From: Takifugu bimaculatus
Taxonomy: Eukaryota > Chordata > Actinopteri > Tetraodontiformes > Tetraodontidae
Assembly (NCBI GenBank): GCA_004026145.2
Contig: CP034989.1
Span: forward strand, 3,176,134-3,240,133
Direction of reading: 5' to 3'
Length of the DNA stretch: 64,000 bases
Part shown: positions 14,469 to 28,800 of the stretch, one piece after another
Layout: each line of letters starts with the position of its first letter
Position numbering within the stretch: position 1 is the first letter of the stretch
Made by a program: the position numbers and the translations under genes
The notes under the pieces: model-generated
The model's database searches: none
Seen by the model: the letters and a program-made list of their open reading frames with translations, nothing else
Told to the model about the DNA's origin: nothing

Positions 14469-15290
14469 TTCCTGCTCTATGTTATATTCCTGCTCTATGT
14501 TATATACCTGCTCTATGTTATATTCCTGCTGTATATTATATTCCTGCTCTATGTTATATTCCTGCTCTATTTTATATTCCTGCTCTATGTTATATTCCTG
14601 CTCTATTTTATATTCCTGCTCTATGTTATATTCCTGCTCTGTTATATTCCTGCTCTGTGTTATATTCCTGCTCTATATTATATTCCTGCTCTATGTTATA
14701 TTCCTGCTCTATGTTATATTCCTGCTCTATGTTATATTCCTGCTCTATATTATATTCCTGCTCTATGTTATATTCCTGCTCTATATTATATTCCTGCTCT
14801 ATGTTATATTCCTGCTCTATGTTATATTCCTGCTCTATTTTATATTCCTGCTCTGTTATATTCCTGCTCTATTTTATATTCCTGCTCTATGTTATATTCC
14901 TGCTCTATATTATATTCCTGCTCTATATTATATTCCTGCTCTATGTTATATTCCTGCTCTATGTTATATTCCTGCTCTATGTTATATTCCTGCTCTGTTA
15001 TATTCCTGCTCTATTTTATATTCCTGCTCTATGTTATATTCCTGCTCTATATTATATTCCTGCTCTATGTTATATTCCTGCTCTATTTTATATTCCTGCT
15101 CTATATTATATTCCTGCTCTATGTTATATTCCTGCTCTATGTTATATTCCTGCTCTATGTTATATTACTGCTCTATGTTATATTACTGCTCTATGTTATA
15201 TTCCTGCTCTATGTTATATTACTGCTCTATGTTATATTCCTGCTGTATATTATATTCCTGCTCTATGTTATATTCCTGCTGTATATTATG
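14469..15290. repeat. 18-bp minisatellite, about 46 units
   Basis: Tandem array of TTATATTCCTGCTCTATG. Units differ mainly at the end (ATG, ATT or ATA), with rarer TTACTGC and CTGTATA variants; three units are 16 bp (lacking AT: TGCTCTGTTATATTCC near 14636, 14851 and 14992). CTGTATA variants lie at both ends and TTACTGC variants cluster at 15160-15230, so the array has internal structure. No + frame of the unit contains a stop, which explains long spurious ORFs with YSCSML, YIPALC and IFLLYV repeats. No coding evidence. Confidence 0.95.
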
Positions 15291-18200
15291 CAGGAAAATC
15301 AAGCTAATTCTCTCCTTTTAAATATGGCTGTGGTGCTACAGCACAACCGCACCGGCCCACAACCGTCGCTGAACTTGTCTAATCATTTTCGGCTGAATCC
15401 GCCTTTAGTCTCAGCTGTCCGGCTCGTGACTGATGGCTCCATGTGCGGAGAGGCGCGCTAATCCCTCACGGCCATAACGTGCGCAGCGTCGCCGGCCTGG
15501 AGAGGCCGTTAGCGCCGTTGCCACGGTTGACTGGCCTACCCGGCTCAGGGTCAGTGCCGAGTTTACTCTGAGGTAAAAGAGTGGAGAACGTGGATCAAAG
15601 TGAGGATTTTCAACTTTTGCTCCGAGCGACGCTCTCCAGAGCCGGGTCCCTCTGTTCCAGTGGTTCTACCCTGGATACTCCCAACGTTGGAGCCTCCTCT
15701 GACAACCTCTGTTAGCATATCTTTGCCAGCTAATCTCCCAATCTCCTGTTTGACAGCATCTATCCACACTGAACTGGTAGCTTTGAAGAAAATTAAGATC
15801 ATGTTAGAATTGCCAAAGTAAATAACACCAATTGATTTTGAAAAATAAATACAAGTAATTCACCAGTTGAGAAAAAGCGCTTTAAGCTAAATGCTATCAA
15901 AACCAACATGCTGATGGGTCATGACGCGATCCTACGTTTGATTTTCTTAACTAGTAACAACAAATTAATTCTTTTATAATGGTTTGATGCAAACGGAGCT
16001 GCTAGCGTGGCTAAACTGTAGATGGCAAAAGCTGGTGGGGGTGAGTGGCGTCGGGGAGACTAGCGTCTGATCCCGTCCGTGCGTCTCAGCGGTGATTGAG
16101 CTGGAGAGTTTGAGCGTGGCATTCTTTAAACACGCCATGTTTGGGGAGAAGTGGCGTATTCAAACAAACGCACTGGAGAGCCGGGGGTGGTGGTGGGTGG
16201 GGGGGTGGGGGGCAAAATGCATTACCGAGTCAGGGAAGTTGAACGAGTGCAACGTTTCTAAACACATTATGCCGCAGCAGCTTTAACAGAGTGTTGATGG
16301 AAGGCGGGGAGAGAGAGGGACGGGGTCAAGAGAGTTTCTGTTTTATTTCGCCAAGGTGTGTGCTCTTTGTCTGTCCGCCTGCTGCTGATGGAGTTTTGAC
16401 ATCAGCTCAGCCTGGATACACAAACCTACCAGAGTGACTCGCACTCCAGGCTATTACTGGCACACATGCACACACCCAGAGTTGGATTCCTCCCTGCATG
16501 GAGAAGAAGACTGGGATACGCACCCAGGAGTACTCTCCTGGCTACACTCCTGACCCCGCCGATAAAGCCCGCCATTAAAGATTAAACCCACAACCAGCAA
16601 AACACTTGAGTAAAGACTCCCACATACGTTGTCTTGGCACCGTGTCCAGCCCAATTACCCTTACAAGCAGACCCTGTTTTCAGGTTGCCAAGTCTCAAGC
16701 GGCGGGGGTCCTTCATCCCTGGCATTTCTACTTGCCTGGCAACAGAACACCTCCAACAATACAGCGAGAGCCCCCCCAAAAAATGTACTCTTCCACTCCT
16801 CTGCTCCCGTGGCAGGTCGAATCTTTTCAATTAGCCAGGTTGACTTTGCAAGGCTAATTAAGTCCTCATCCTTGATGAGCTGTCTGACTTCTCCAAGCCT
16901 CTTACGGGGGGCTTACATCCCTGCAGGGGCCACCAGCCAGACGGATTGTTGTCCAGCTGGAATGGGATTAGCAGCCTGCCAGGGGCCTGAGGCCCGCCGT
17001 CCCCGAGCTTTTGTTTGAATCTGAAGTGTCGATTTGGTCGGGGTGAAGCGGGCAGAGAGGATCGAGGTAATCCCCTCCTCTTCAGATGAGCCAATCCGTA
17101 GCTAAGGCCGCAGACCACCAACCATCAGGGACACCGCTGTCCCATCACTCCCCAGCAGGTAGAGTCCAAGGAAATCTGCACGCTAATGCTCAGCAGTCGT
17201 AATCAAAAAATGCCTCCCGACCAAGCGTGAAATGTGGGAATTGTCGGGATTAGCGGCGCCACGCTGCGAGGCAGCAGATTGTCAGACGCACCTTGTCAGC
17301 GGCTCGACATGCCCAGTTTTACGATAAAGGTGGGACCACCATTTTGAGTCTCGCCAAGAACAGCTGTAGCGTGCAGATGTTCTGGGGCCAAATCAAGCAT
17401 CTCATCAAAAGGGGGGGGCGTGTCTTGTTTTGCGATGTGGGTTTTGGGCCCGCGTTCCTCCTCTGACAGCTGTTGTTTCAAGTTAAGTCCAAACCAAATG
17501 GCGAAGTTCAGGTTTGCGAAAAATCCCGCTACAAAGCGCACAATGAGTGTTTTGTTTGGGGGGAAAAGACACCTTTTTTTTTAGAGGACTGCGTCCACAA
17601 ATCATCCAAATCAGGTCGAGCGTGTCCAGACGGGTACGCTCCAACTGTTCGATTTTTTTGCGCGTTGAATTCCCAACGAGTATTGAGACGGCGACTGCTC
17701 GTCACGTGACCTTTCCTTTCTCACGTTCCACCTGTGCGTGTGAGTCAGCCTCAGTGGCGAGCCAACACCAACAGGCTGTCTTTCATCACGGCGTGACAGA
17801 AGCCTGCGAGATTAGCGCTGAATCCGCCCAAAACAACCGCGCTAAGCCGCGGGATAATCCACAGCCCGAACATCAGAGGGAAACGGTGGGACGCTCGTCT
17901 CTTCCAACATCCACCAAGAATCCACCCCCAAGAAAAACAGAGAGGGGACGCAATGATTGTCCAAGAAAGCCAGGACAAGGATTCCTGCCCGAGGTTACTG
18001 GTATACCAACCAGCTTGGAATGACCGAGGACGTTTCCTTATGTGGACGGAGCCCCATTAGTCACTGTCCCACCGCCCAGGTGATTGATTGATTACAAAGG
18101 CTGTAGCCCGGAGCTGTGGCTCAATGCTTGGACAGGCTCCGCCCACTTCAATGCCTGGACATTGATTGTGACGGCGGTGTCCCCTGTCCCCCCCACTGAT

Positions 18201-21200
18201 GTACAGTATTCGGCTACGTCCCAAATGGAATGCAAGATGGCTACAGGACATCTTGGACGTCAGCCCGAGGCCTTGTCCAGTTCCAGTTCCCACCAGCGGG
18301 ACCAGTGGCTGTTTTCACAGCCACGGCTTCAGTCAGGAGACGTCGGGACTGATGGTTCAGTGGAAAAGAGCGTTCGGGCCCGAAGAGGGACCAGTCTGAT
18401 CCTCTGCCAGAGAGACTCAGCTGGAGGCCTCCGCCCGCTCTCCCAACACACACAGTCCGCCCTTCACATTTATTTCTGGACGTGCGCTGATAACAGAATT
18501 TCCAGCAGACTGTCCAAACAGGCCCTCCTGTGTGCACCGCGGGTTGTTTTGGACCCGGACTGGGATTACCACACGAGATGAGCGTCACTTCCAGCTGCCT
18601 CGTCAGCATTTTCGACGTTCCCATATGCGACCTCCAGTCCTTTTGTGTGCAGATTGTCAGAATGGAGGCTTTTGTTTCAGGATCTTTTTGCCAGGGCTCC
18701 TGATCTTTTCTCAGGGGCCCCAGATGGACCGGCCCGGCACTGAAATGACACCCTGACTCACTTATTTGCAACAAGTTTTGACGTTTAAACCCCTGACTCT
18801 TTAGAACGGAGCATCATTCCTTCTGATCTCTGATCTCTCTTCTTCCTTCTTCTTCAGGTTTAATGGAGTGTTTCATTTGCCGTGATAAAACACAATCGCG
18901 CGGTGGACAACACTTTGAATCCATCTGTCCAGTGGTTTATGGACCAGACTGGTCTACAGGCTGGGATCCCTTTCCATCAGAAGGACTGAAATCTGCAGAT
19001 TGTTAAAGGCAGTTGAAAGTCCGGCTTTTGCTCTCCGGGGAAATCTGGGATCTGGCAGATGTGTGGGAGGACCTCTCAAAGGGGTTTGTCAGGGAGGATC
19101 AAAACTAACCACGGTTACTTAGCAAACTTAGCAAGCGCAGCAGGATCCAGTCCCCTAATACAGCTCTGTGATAGAGCAACCCTAACCCTGATCACCTGAA
19201 ACATGCTACCCAAAATCATGTTGAGGTTACTTTGCAAACTGGATATTAAAGAATTAGCATATCAGCTACATTGTTTATGAGTCTTTAAACTCTACCCACC
19301 AAAACTACCATCTGTAGCTGGGTAATTCGCATCTAAAGTTAATTTCAGCGATAAAAACAAAGGCTCCACTGTATCCATGGTGCACAGATTGGTCGTACAC
19401 CTCCTCGGCGGTTTTAACGGGAGTCATTCCGTTAGCCTGCTTTGCATTTCATCACTTCTGCCTGTCAATTGCACTTGATTTACACGGGACGGCGAATGCG
19501 AAGCATCAATTTGAGAGGGGGCGATTGCGCCGGGGGGAGAGGAGATGGCAGGATTTATCGCTCGCTAACACGGCGACGTGTCCTTCAATTACGCCGCGTC
19601 GAATCGGAGCCAGTCATTACACTGTAGGTGGAACAGGTACTGTGACTTATAGAAAGCACGTCCCGGCTCCCTCGAGTTTCCAAAGCTATTGTGCTTTTGT
19701 GCGAGTTTGAGTAATCCCTCACTGTACCGGCCTGTCAGCCGTCTGTTGACACAGATGTTTTGTATTCACTGCGGGCCTGTATGAGCGCTATAAAGCTTTC
19801 ACAATACAATGACTCTGTCAGAATGGAGTAATGAATACATGACAGCGCTCCACTCAGGCTCTCATAAAGAGTTTAAGGCCTCAGAAATGATCTAAAGTTT
19901 GCCTGAAGGTCTCCCAGGTCGGATCCTGAGCCCTGATAAGTTTGAACTGATCGTACCGAGCTAATGTTTCGGGACGACGGCGTTAATTACGTTGTTGAAA
20001 CGGGGTCAAAACTCCCGTGGAGGAAAAACGGAGTTTAGCGACGAGAGGGGACGAAATTCGGTGCCAGGAGAGGACGACCACCGGCCCCAGCCAGTTTCCC
20101 GTCTTGATAAACTGCAGACGGGGAAGTGTTAACCTCCTCACACAGCTGGGGCTAATCAGCGCGGCGGCCGCGTCACCCACACGCCACAACGCACCCGCTA
20201 CGTTAAAAGGACACATTCACCGAGCCAGCAAAAATACATAATCCCGCTGGAATCATATGGTAGCCATCAGCCCCAGCCTAAATTGTTCTCGTTTATCATT
20301 TGGGAGGGAATTCCGTCACATTTTACTCCCGGTAGCAGAGGTTTATTTTACATGTTACCACACTTATTAGCACAAAGTTGTGTCTCATTACAAAACAAAT
20401 AGAGGGCCAGAGGGCAGAAAATTCCATTCATTCCCTCTTCCTGCCACATGTGCATAATCGATAATGCATAAATCTTTTAAAACTTCTTTTTGGAATTGGG
20501 GAAATTAAATACAAACACACAAGGCTTCTTTTTTTTTTTTTTTGATTTTTAACCGAGATGAGATTTCAGACGTTAGCAGAAATGCTAATAATCAATCACC
20601 CAGCACACTCCTCCTGGGCGAACACCAGTTCTTGGAAGGGAACGTGTGACCCGAGAGGTAACGTGTAACGTGAGCGGCTAGTTTTGTGTGTTTACACGGG
20701 CGTGTAAATATTTAATAGAAGAGCGAGCTACAGCGCCGCGGCACCGTCGGCGAGACACCCGCAGAAGATGTCTGTCTGACAGCGGCAATTTATGGACCGG
20801 CGGGAAGATTCATGCACGCCGCAGTCAGATTCTGGGATCATGTGACAGGGACATAGATATATAGCTGTTTATGGTTGCAGAATATGTCAGTCGCTAGCGA
20901 TGTTGATACCTAACTTGTAGGAAACATGCCGAGCGTTCCACACTTCACATATGCGTTTGAAGTGTCCGTTTGGCATTTCGTTACCGCGCACCACATGCTG
21001 GCGAGGGTTCGATATTCACATACCGCAGCATTTCAGAGGGTTTTTAGCGCCGCGTGGCGAAAGCGTCGGCGGGGACCGTTTCTATAGCCTCTACAAGCGG
21101 GTAATTTTGGAATTCAGAATCAATTTAGCTGCGCTGCAGTCAGGTTGTGTCGTTCTTTCCAGTCACGCACGCTGCCATATGATGGTGGTCATGTTTTATT

Positions 21201-24200
21201 TTCGGTAACTGTTGTCAGGAGGCAGCGTAAAGACTTTATTGGTATATAGTTGTACTGTAAATGCCAGCTGTCAACCAAGATTAGCAGTAAATTCCCAGCA
21301 GATCATGAGCTAATAACAACTGAGGGTGCAAGGAAAAAGCAGGAATGCGAAAGAAAAGTGGAGTTTCCACGTTTTTAACGTTTTTAACGTCTCATTGTTG
21401 CAAAAATGGCTAATTCTTTAGACTCCACTTCATATTGGCGACTTTGCTCCGGTGCTAATGTTCTTAAAGTGATTCCTGTGGGTCTAGATGGGAGTCAGGG
21501 GTGAGGAGAATCAGTTTTAACAAGGCCTGTAAGCCCCCTGATTGGGCAATATAGAGGAAATAATGAGCTTCTCTGCTGTTGTCTCAGCTCAACCGTGGAC
21601 TTAAGTCCTCCCCCGCCCTCCGCTCACAAATGGTGTGTTTTTCATTTACATATACATACGATCGAGAAGGAATCCTTCAGGTCTCGGATTAGTTCGCGCC
21701 TCCCCCACTTCAGGGTTTCTATTGGTTCTTTACGCTCCAGTGGTGCTTCACCATGAGCTCCCGTCAGACTAAACCCGGTCAGAAGTCTTTGATTTCAGTC
21801 ATCAGTCGCTCAGCTGCACGCGTTAAATTTATAAAACCCATTTAGTTCATATTTACTGAACATGTTGTGAGTTCCCTTCCCGCCCCTCCTCTCTGGATCT
21901 GTCCTTGTTGCTCAACAAGTGCTCATCAGTTGACGGAAGACAAAGCAACACCTCCGTCCTCCTCCGCACGCACGTCATCGGTGATTCATCGCGGGGAACG
22001 TTCCGACTTTTGTGAATCCGCGTTAGATTTCTGCCTTCCTGTAAACGGGCCGCGGTCTGCCTCGCACCGCCGTCATCCCCCCGGCGTAGCGGACACATCT
22101 GCTCCACGTGGGGGAGGAAGGGAGGGATGGAAACGCATCGGCCGTGAATGAAAACTTCCCTCATTGCAGCAGACGTTGAGCCCGGTCATGTTTACCCTCA
22201 ACCCCCGAGGAGATTATCCCGACCCGTCTTCAAACGACGGGGTTCTGTGACCCCATTGTAAATCTGAAGGCCGACCTATGACCTCTGGAGAAGCGATGAA
22301 ATGAGAGGAAGCCTCCCGTTTCCCTCCGCTGAGGTTCGGAGGCTCTCGCGGTGCAGCGGGAGCCTCTCAAATGAGCTCCGAAGTGGATTTTTTTTACGCA
22401 AACGCCGGTAGTATGGCGGGTAAAAGCGGGGCGGAACGGGCACGTGGGCAGAAACAGGTGCTGGCGTGTCGGACGCGGCCCCGGCGCGACGTTAAAAACC
22501 GCTGACAGGGGAAATGAATCCCGCCACAATGCCGCGCTCAGCTGTAAAACTGCCATTCATTTGGATGTCACTTAACACGTAGCGCTCGACATTGTCGCAG
22601 ATTAAGTTCACCGCAAATACCCACGCGGACCCACCGACGTTCCGAAATGGAACACCTCTGGAGCGAAGAGGCCTCACTGAGTAGCTGCCGGGACTTTATG
22701 AGGTTACAGTAATGATTGTCCAGGACGCCTTTGATGTCTCCTCCCTGCTCCGTTCCCATGCCCGCACTCGCAGGTAGATGTTAAATGATGGCATCCTGCT
22801 GACAAGATGGGTGATCCATTAGCTGATCCTCCTCTGGTCCACAGGAGTGAGCGGTGAAGAAGTCCAGGCCTGCCCCCTCACTGCCCCGAACCCTCCGCTC
22901 TCATCCTCCTGTTTGCAATAAACGTCCTCGCTGTAACTGGAGCTGAACCTTCAAGCTTCTTTGTCTTTTACACGACTTCCATTGTTGTCTTTTGCGTCCT
23001 GTTGGATAAGCGGGTTTAGAGGTCCTGGGCAGCAGTTCATCACCCAATAAAACGGAACGGTACTCTCTCGATCACGGCCACCAATCGCGACCGCTCTTCC
23101 TCTGTCCCTCCACCCGTCTGTCCTCCATTTCCTCTTTCTCCTTTCCTGGATGCCTTATTTGCTGAGTAAGGAGGTTCCCTCCTGACCCCTGCCACGAGGA
23201 CGGACGCTCCTACGCCACAAAAAGGGAAGTGACGGACGCTTGTACCTTGAACTTCATGGGAAACGGAGGTTAGCTGGCCGCGGCGGTCAGCGAGGACGCC
23301 AGGGGCGGTTCGTAGGCGTGTGCTAAATGGGGGAAAGGTCAAAGGGCAGCGTGTGCGTAGTGCAGGGTGCGACATTTCCGATGTTCCCTGTGAAAGAGAT
23401 ATCTGGCGTCACGTTACTGTAATCTTTTTGCTTTGGATGAAGACACACACACACACACTCACACACACACACACACACACACTCACACAGACCTGTTTGT
23501 TGCCTCCCGACCACCACGCCATCATAAGCGGGGTGTCTCGTGTCCTCTTCTATTTTTACCGACAGGCGCTGAAAGCCTCTGGAAGCTCCTTGTCAATGGG
23601 CATCTCATTCCGCCGCCAACGGCGTGTCACCATTTATTAAGTCGTCATTACTCAGGGCCGCTGTGGCTGCCCAGGGGTGTCGCAAATAGATGGACGAGGA
23701 TAGGCCCATGCTGTTGCTGCACTCCCTAAAGGCCCAGGCCATAAAGACGTGTTCCGACACATCTCACCCAGCCGCGGGAGATCGATGCAGGTAGCCAGGC
23801 CGCCATTAGCTCGGCTAATGCAGACAAATGGATGAGCGGTGGCCCATCGGGGCAGAGGTCGATGGAGAGCAGCGTGAGAAGGGCCGTCTCTCCTCACATG
23901 GTTGTGTTTGGGGGTAAATACCCAAAAAAAAAGAGTGTTCCGACTGAAGGGGTGATGAGCTACGCGGACGCCACGGTGGTGGAAGCGAATGGACATTTGA
24001 AGACGTGTAGGGGCAGGACTTCTGAAGGGTGGAAACCAGGGCTCCCACCCCTCTAACACAGGTAATAAAGTGATGGCTGGCGCTCACAGAACCTCAGGCT
24101 CCGCCCTCTCCCACCGGCCCGTTTCCCAGGATGTTTTCTTTAGTGAGGTGTGCGCGTCGACACATCAGCGCCCCGTTTATCCACGCTTTTATCACCCAGC

Positions 24201-25122
24201 CCCTGCTATGTCACCCTCTGGGAGGAAGCAGGACGTGCCCGCTCTCACGAGGGAACACCTGCGGGGTGGGGGGGTGGTGCTGATAACCTGCCTCGATTTA
24301 ACGACTTAACCAGACGCAGGATCGGACTTAACTAGCAACACGTGTGTTGAGACTTCCCTTTGATAAGATCCCGTAATGAAGTGACCTAACTGGGGGGGAG
24401 ACATCTGCAGCAGATTAGACAGTCAGCAGATCGTGTCCAAGATGGAACATAAAATGCATCAAGACACCTCTGTTTTACTAGAGGATGTCATTTTTTCTTA
24501 TTTTCTTATTTATTTATTTTTAAGTTTTTTATTTGATGTGGGTCCCCCTCCATCAGCTAAAGGCATTAGCAACGTTAACGTCCTGCTCCCTGCTAAATCC
24601 AGATCTGATTTCTGAAAGTAAACCCACTTATTTTGAAATTCACGTCAGGAAGAAAGAAATTGAATAAAGTTAAAATAAGTATTTTGAAGCCGTTCCTTAA
24701 CAAATGACACATCGCACACTAAAGATTAAAAAAAAAAAAAGCAATCCTTTAAATGTTTATTAAAGAAGATAAAATATTACCCCCCCCCTTTTCCTGTACT
24801 TTTAGGAAAGCTCAAGCATCAGAGAATAAATTAAATCAAAAAAGCAAAACCCAGATGACTTTGTTGACCAACATTAGAAGAAGCCATAGTTTAATTATTT
24901 CTACCCCTGAATGTAACAGCATCAGCTCTAATCTATCTTTTCACATGACTGATTATTTCCCAAACTTTGAGATCTGAATGTGTTAATAATATTCCTGTAA
25001 TCTCTCAGTTTTTTTTTTGGGGGGCGGGGGGTTAATGATTCGTAGCAAAATCAGAAGGAAATGATGTTACGAAAGTGAGGATGAGCCATAAAAACAGACA
25101 GTCAGTGGAGGAGAGACGGCGC
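15291..25122. other. intergenic sequence upstream of sema3a
   Basis: No supported gene; one interrupted CA repeat. Short open frames on both strands look like chance. This is where distal sema3a regulatory elements or non-coding first exons would be sought. Confidence 0.6.
23443..23489. repeat. (CA)n microsatellite
   Basis: About 23 units with two CTCA interruptions. Confidence 0.93.
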
Positions 25123-25129
25123 TATAAAA
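25123..25129 (+). promoter_or_regulatory. candidate TATA box of sema3a
   Basis: TATAAAA in the context GGCGCTATAAAAGCCC, about 620 bp before the start codon. It would place a transcription start near 25150-25160 and a leader of about 600 nt, or less if a leader intron is removed. Motif only; an upstream alternative promoter is possible. Confidence 0.4.
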
Positions 25130-25149
25130 GCCCAACTATCCACCAAACT

Positions 25150-25744
25150 GGTCTCAGAGCTGCTCTGAAGACATCCCGCCCCTTCTTTCTCTCCGCTCTT
25201 CTTCCCCTCCCCTCTCTTCCAATGGATGGTGTAGCTCTCTCTCTCTCTTTCTCTCTCTCTCCCCGGCAGTCTGGTGGAGCCGCACACGGGGATTAGAGGG
25301 CTGCCGTGAGTGTCTGCTCAGAGAGAAGAAGCCAGAAGATAAGGAGAAATAAGAGATCTGCAGATAAAGAACCAGTTGTTGTGGATGTGCTTCATCTTTG
25401 ACGCTCGGGCTTGAATCCTCATTTCATTCCGCCGGGTTGAAGCTCTTCACCTGGAGGGGAGCAGATAAGCCAGGGGACTGTAGAGCCTGGACCTCCACAC
25501 GGGGAGCCATGTGAGCTGCACCCCTCCGAAGCCTCTTCCACGTTGCTGAAGTTCCTCTGAGCTGGGGAGCACAGCTGGGATTTTACCTCCTCTCCTCCCT
25601 GGAACCTCCACTTTTTTTTTTCTATCCAGGGGCTCAGGTAGCGGGACCGGTCCAGGCTCTGTGAACCCCTCGTTCCTGGGCGCCACTCAGGGGGGGTCGC
25701 CAGCGGCCCCTGGTGCGGAGGCCGGCCGGCAGCGCACGGGCGCC
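25150..25744 (+). other. sema3a: probable 5' untranslated leader of sema3a
   Basis: Lies between the candidate TATA box and the ATG. It contains a CT-rich tract (25235-25264), a good donor-like GTGAGT at 25303, and a strong polypyrimidine/acceptor site (T-rich run, then CTATCCAG ending at 25629). A leader intron of roughly 330 bp (25303-25629) is therefore plausible, leaving a 115-nt leader portion attached to coding exon 1. This is inferred from motifs. Confidence 0.4.
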
Positions 25745-25850
25745 ATGGATTACCTGTTTGGGGTTGTGGTGCTGCTGTGCGGCGTGGTGCAGGCGGGCAG
25801 AGGTGCGAAGCCCAAGCACAATGTACCCAGGCTAAAGCTGTCGTACAAAG
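25745..25850 (+). CDS. sema3a: sema3a coding exon 1 (signal peptide)
   Basis: Encodes residues 1-35 plus the first base of codon 36. It starts with a short hydrophobic stretch (YLFGVVVLLCGVV), a typical secretory signal peptide, then the class 3A-type NVPRLKLSYK. The donor is AAAG|GTAAGA (phase 1). The frame stays open upstream to about 25661 but has no earlier ATG there, so 25745 is the natural start. Confidence 0.92.
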
Positions 25851-28800
25851 GTAAGACCTCCCCCTCGAACCCCCCCAGACTCTGGGATATACGGACCAGC
25901 GGTGGTGCTTTCAAAGCAGCCCGTCCAGCCTGTTTTTGCCTCCGGCTGCTCTTTACGCTCCCCTTTTCATGCACTCTTTCTTGTTTGGAGTGTCTTTTTT
26001 TCCCTCCTCTCTTCTATTTCTGTGAATCTATTCCTGCCCGTGTCTCTTATTCACTCCTCCATCTTGGTCAGTAAACAGCATCTAAGTCTGTGTTTAACCT
26101 CATTTATTCCTCTCCGCCGTGCGCTCCCATCTGTCTCGCGGAATTCACTCTTCTTCTAACAAATAGTCAGATTGGTTCCATATGCCGAGGGACGGCTGCT
26201 TGCTCGGAGTTTAATGTATACGTTGGCCCCCGCACCAATTTTCCGCCTCGTGCCGTCCCCGTACGGATCCATTAAGTGTTTTGAACGGGCGGCGGAACCT
26301 GGACTTTGATGGCCTCTGTCCCGAAATACAGTTATGAGACGTGGGGGGGCGTGCAGGTTCCGGGACTCCTAATTACTCCGTTGCAGAGTTTAGCTTAAAC
26401 AGGGAACTATACGTGCACGCTGGCTCAACATGTGCCCTAAACGCTAGCATCGGGGAAGTCTATTTGCAGCGCGCACGTGTAAGTTTTTCTGACGTTTCCA
26501 GCAAACATGTTATTCTCTCCTCTTCTGTGTTATTTTGAGGGGAGACTGCGGAGCGCCGCTCCTCTCCTCCTCCTCCTCCTCCTCCTCTTTTCTCCCTCGT
26601 TCTTGTCTCCTCGCTCACACCCAGCACTAAATCAAGCTCTTTGTAACAGCAGCCTTTTCATCTCCCATCGCAATAAATAGCAGGCATTTTTGCCAGTTGT
26701 CTCGCTTGGAGTCGGTTCTCCCTCCTCTCCTCCTCTTTCTTTTGTAAAACACGCGCTCCAAAAATTTACGAACAGGATGGCGTGCTGCTGGAAAACAAGA
26801 GCTGGTGGTTTCCGCCAACCTGATGTCTGTCACTCTCATTCGCTGTCTATGTTTAGCCGAGATATTTGGTGTAACGTGTGTTTAGAGGCCTTCTATATGG
26901 CGCTCCGGCCTATAGACGCAGCCCAACTTGTAATCATGGTATAGCTTATTGTCTTTTATTGTTGCGATTGTCTGTGTTGGGATCTATTGTTAAAAGCTAG
27001 GAGGCTGTTGTTTTTTAGCGCCTCTCCGCGCTCGCCGCGGTCAAGATATCAGCAACGGAAGAGAGGCGATGACACGCATTTACCACGCAGGCTGGATAAA
27101 TCTGGAAGGAATCATGAGTGAACTTACCTGCAAGGAGTCAGGCATCCCTCGGGCGCCATCATGTCAGCTCGCACAACAGCGAGCCCCCGTGCATGATGGG
27201 AAAATGTCTCCCCTTCTTCACTCAGCCATCTGTTTAAAGAATATAGCTCCCTCCTGGAGCCCCTTTGTGATCCTCGTCACCAATCAGCCTGACAAGCCAA
27301 CACGCTTCTGACAACAATGCAAGACAAGAGACGTGTCATCGGGTGTCAGAGCGCGCGCTGATGGATGAGCGTCCGCAGGGAGTGTGCGGATGTACAGTTA
27401 TTTAAGCTAAAAGCGCCTCGCGGTTTATACGTGCGAACGTTCCTGCCATGTCTCGGTGTGAGCGCCCGACACCTGCTCTTGTGATTTCCTCCATTTAGAC
27501 TGTAAAGTGGCGTCTGAGTCTGCGAGTTTCTGCGAGTCGAGAACTTGCCAGATCTGCCGAGGGCTTATATTTAGAATATCTGACACCCGGGTTTCTGCTC
27601 CGATCTCACTTTTGTGAAGTCATAAGCGTTTTTTTTATGTAAGAAAGTGCTTTTGATGCTCCGCAGACACATCAGAGACCTGTTAAATTAAACACATGAG
27701 TGTGTCATGCTAGCGAAGCCACCAAGTTTTTTTTCCAGAGGCCTCATTGTTCAACCAGAAAAGCACCACACGGTTTACTGCCACCTAGTGGCCTGGAGTC
27801 TTTTCCTGTTTCCTATGGCGCTAGCTATAGCTTAGCTAAGCCTAACCGTAAAAATGTAAACATGGAAGGATAGAAAGAAATTGCAGCGGCCACGGCGCTC
27901 GTCCTCAACACCGTTACCCCCCTCACGATTGTTTGAACACGTGTGCATGCCGTCATGTGAGTGATCATGTGACATAAAGGCACAGGTGTCCGCTGTCTCG
28001 ATGCCTGTCGGCGAGCCATTTACGGTCAACGCCCACGCCGCTGGTGGGTGGAGGGATGAACGCGTGGCGGACGTCTGCATTTAAGCTGGCAGGCGAACAG
28101 TGGAAGGTGCAGAAGGAAAGAGCCCGGTTGTGAAGCGGCGTGTCAGTCATCCCCTCTCCCTCCACGAATCAAGCATAGTAATTAAGACACATAAATGAGG
28201 AGGAGGAGGACGCCTCCGGGGAGGGGTGTCCAACACCTCGCAGGAGGATAGGGACAGGAGAGCAAGGTCTAGTGACACTCTCCTCAAATGAGTCTTGATG
28301 ACCCCCCCCCAGGGGACGGACTGGTTGAGGAGAATGATTTTTCTCCTGGCGGGAAGGACGGCTGCACAACTGCAGAGTGTGCACTTTGAGAGTTGGGACG
28401 TCTGAGAAATGGAGGCAGGTAGATAAAATGACCTCTCGTGGGACGGCTGGGGCGGCGTGCGCGCGGTGAATGATTTCCCGGCGGGGTCAGTTAGACGTTC
28501 GGCTGAACGGATGTGCCGTGACGGGGACAGCGCCGCGATCACAGGGGGTAATGATTTTCTCCTCTCCTTGAAACTAGAGCAGCTCTCACTTTCCCCGCCA
28601 GAAGGCGAAACCCGAGGAGACCCGAACCTCAGACGAAGTTAAAACTGTCTCTGCCACCGTCTAATGTCCGGTCATGCAGGTTTATCACAGCGAGATAACA
28701 AAAAAAGCCCCCCCCGTAAATTCCTGAATCTCACCTGTGGCGCAGGTGGCCGGCAGGGGCAATGCTGACCCCTAAAGGTCAATTAATGCACGTACACTGA

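Noticed and set aside
14284..15321. Long ORF (345 codons) with YSCSML/FLLYVI/YIPALC repeats
   Set aside because: Produced by the stop-free 18-bp minisatellite; overlapping frames are equally open and no start, splice or domain context supports a protein.
19182..19198. Telomere-like CCCTAACCCTG
   Set aside because: Fewer than two units; not an interstitial telomeric array.
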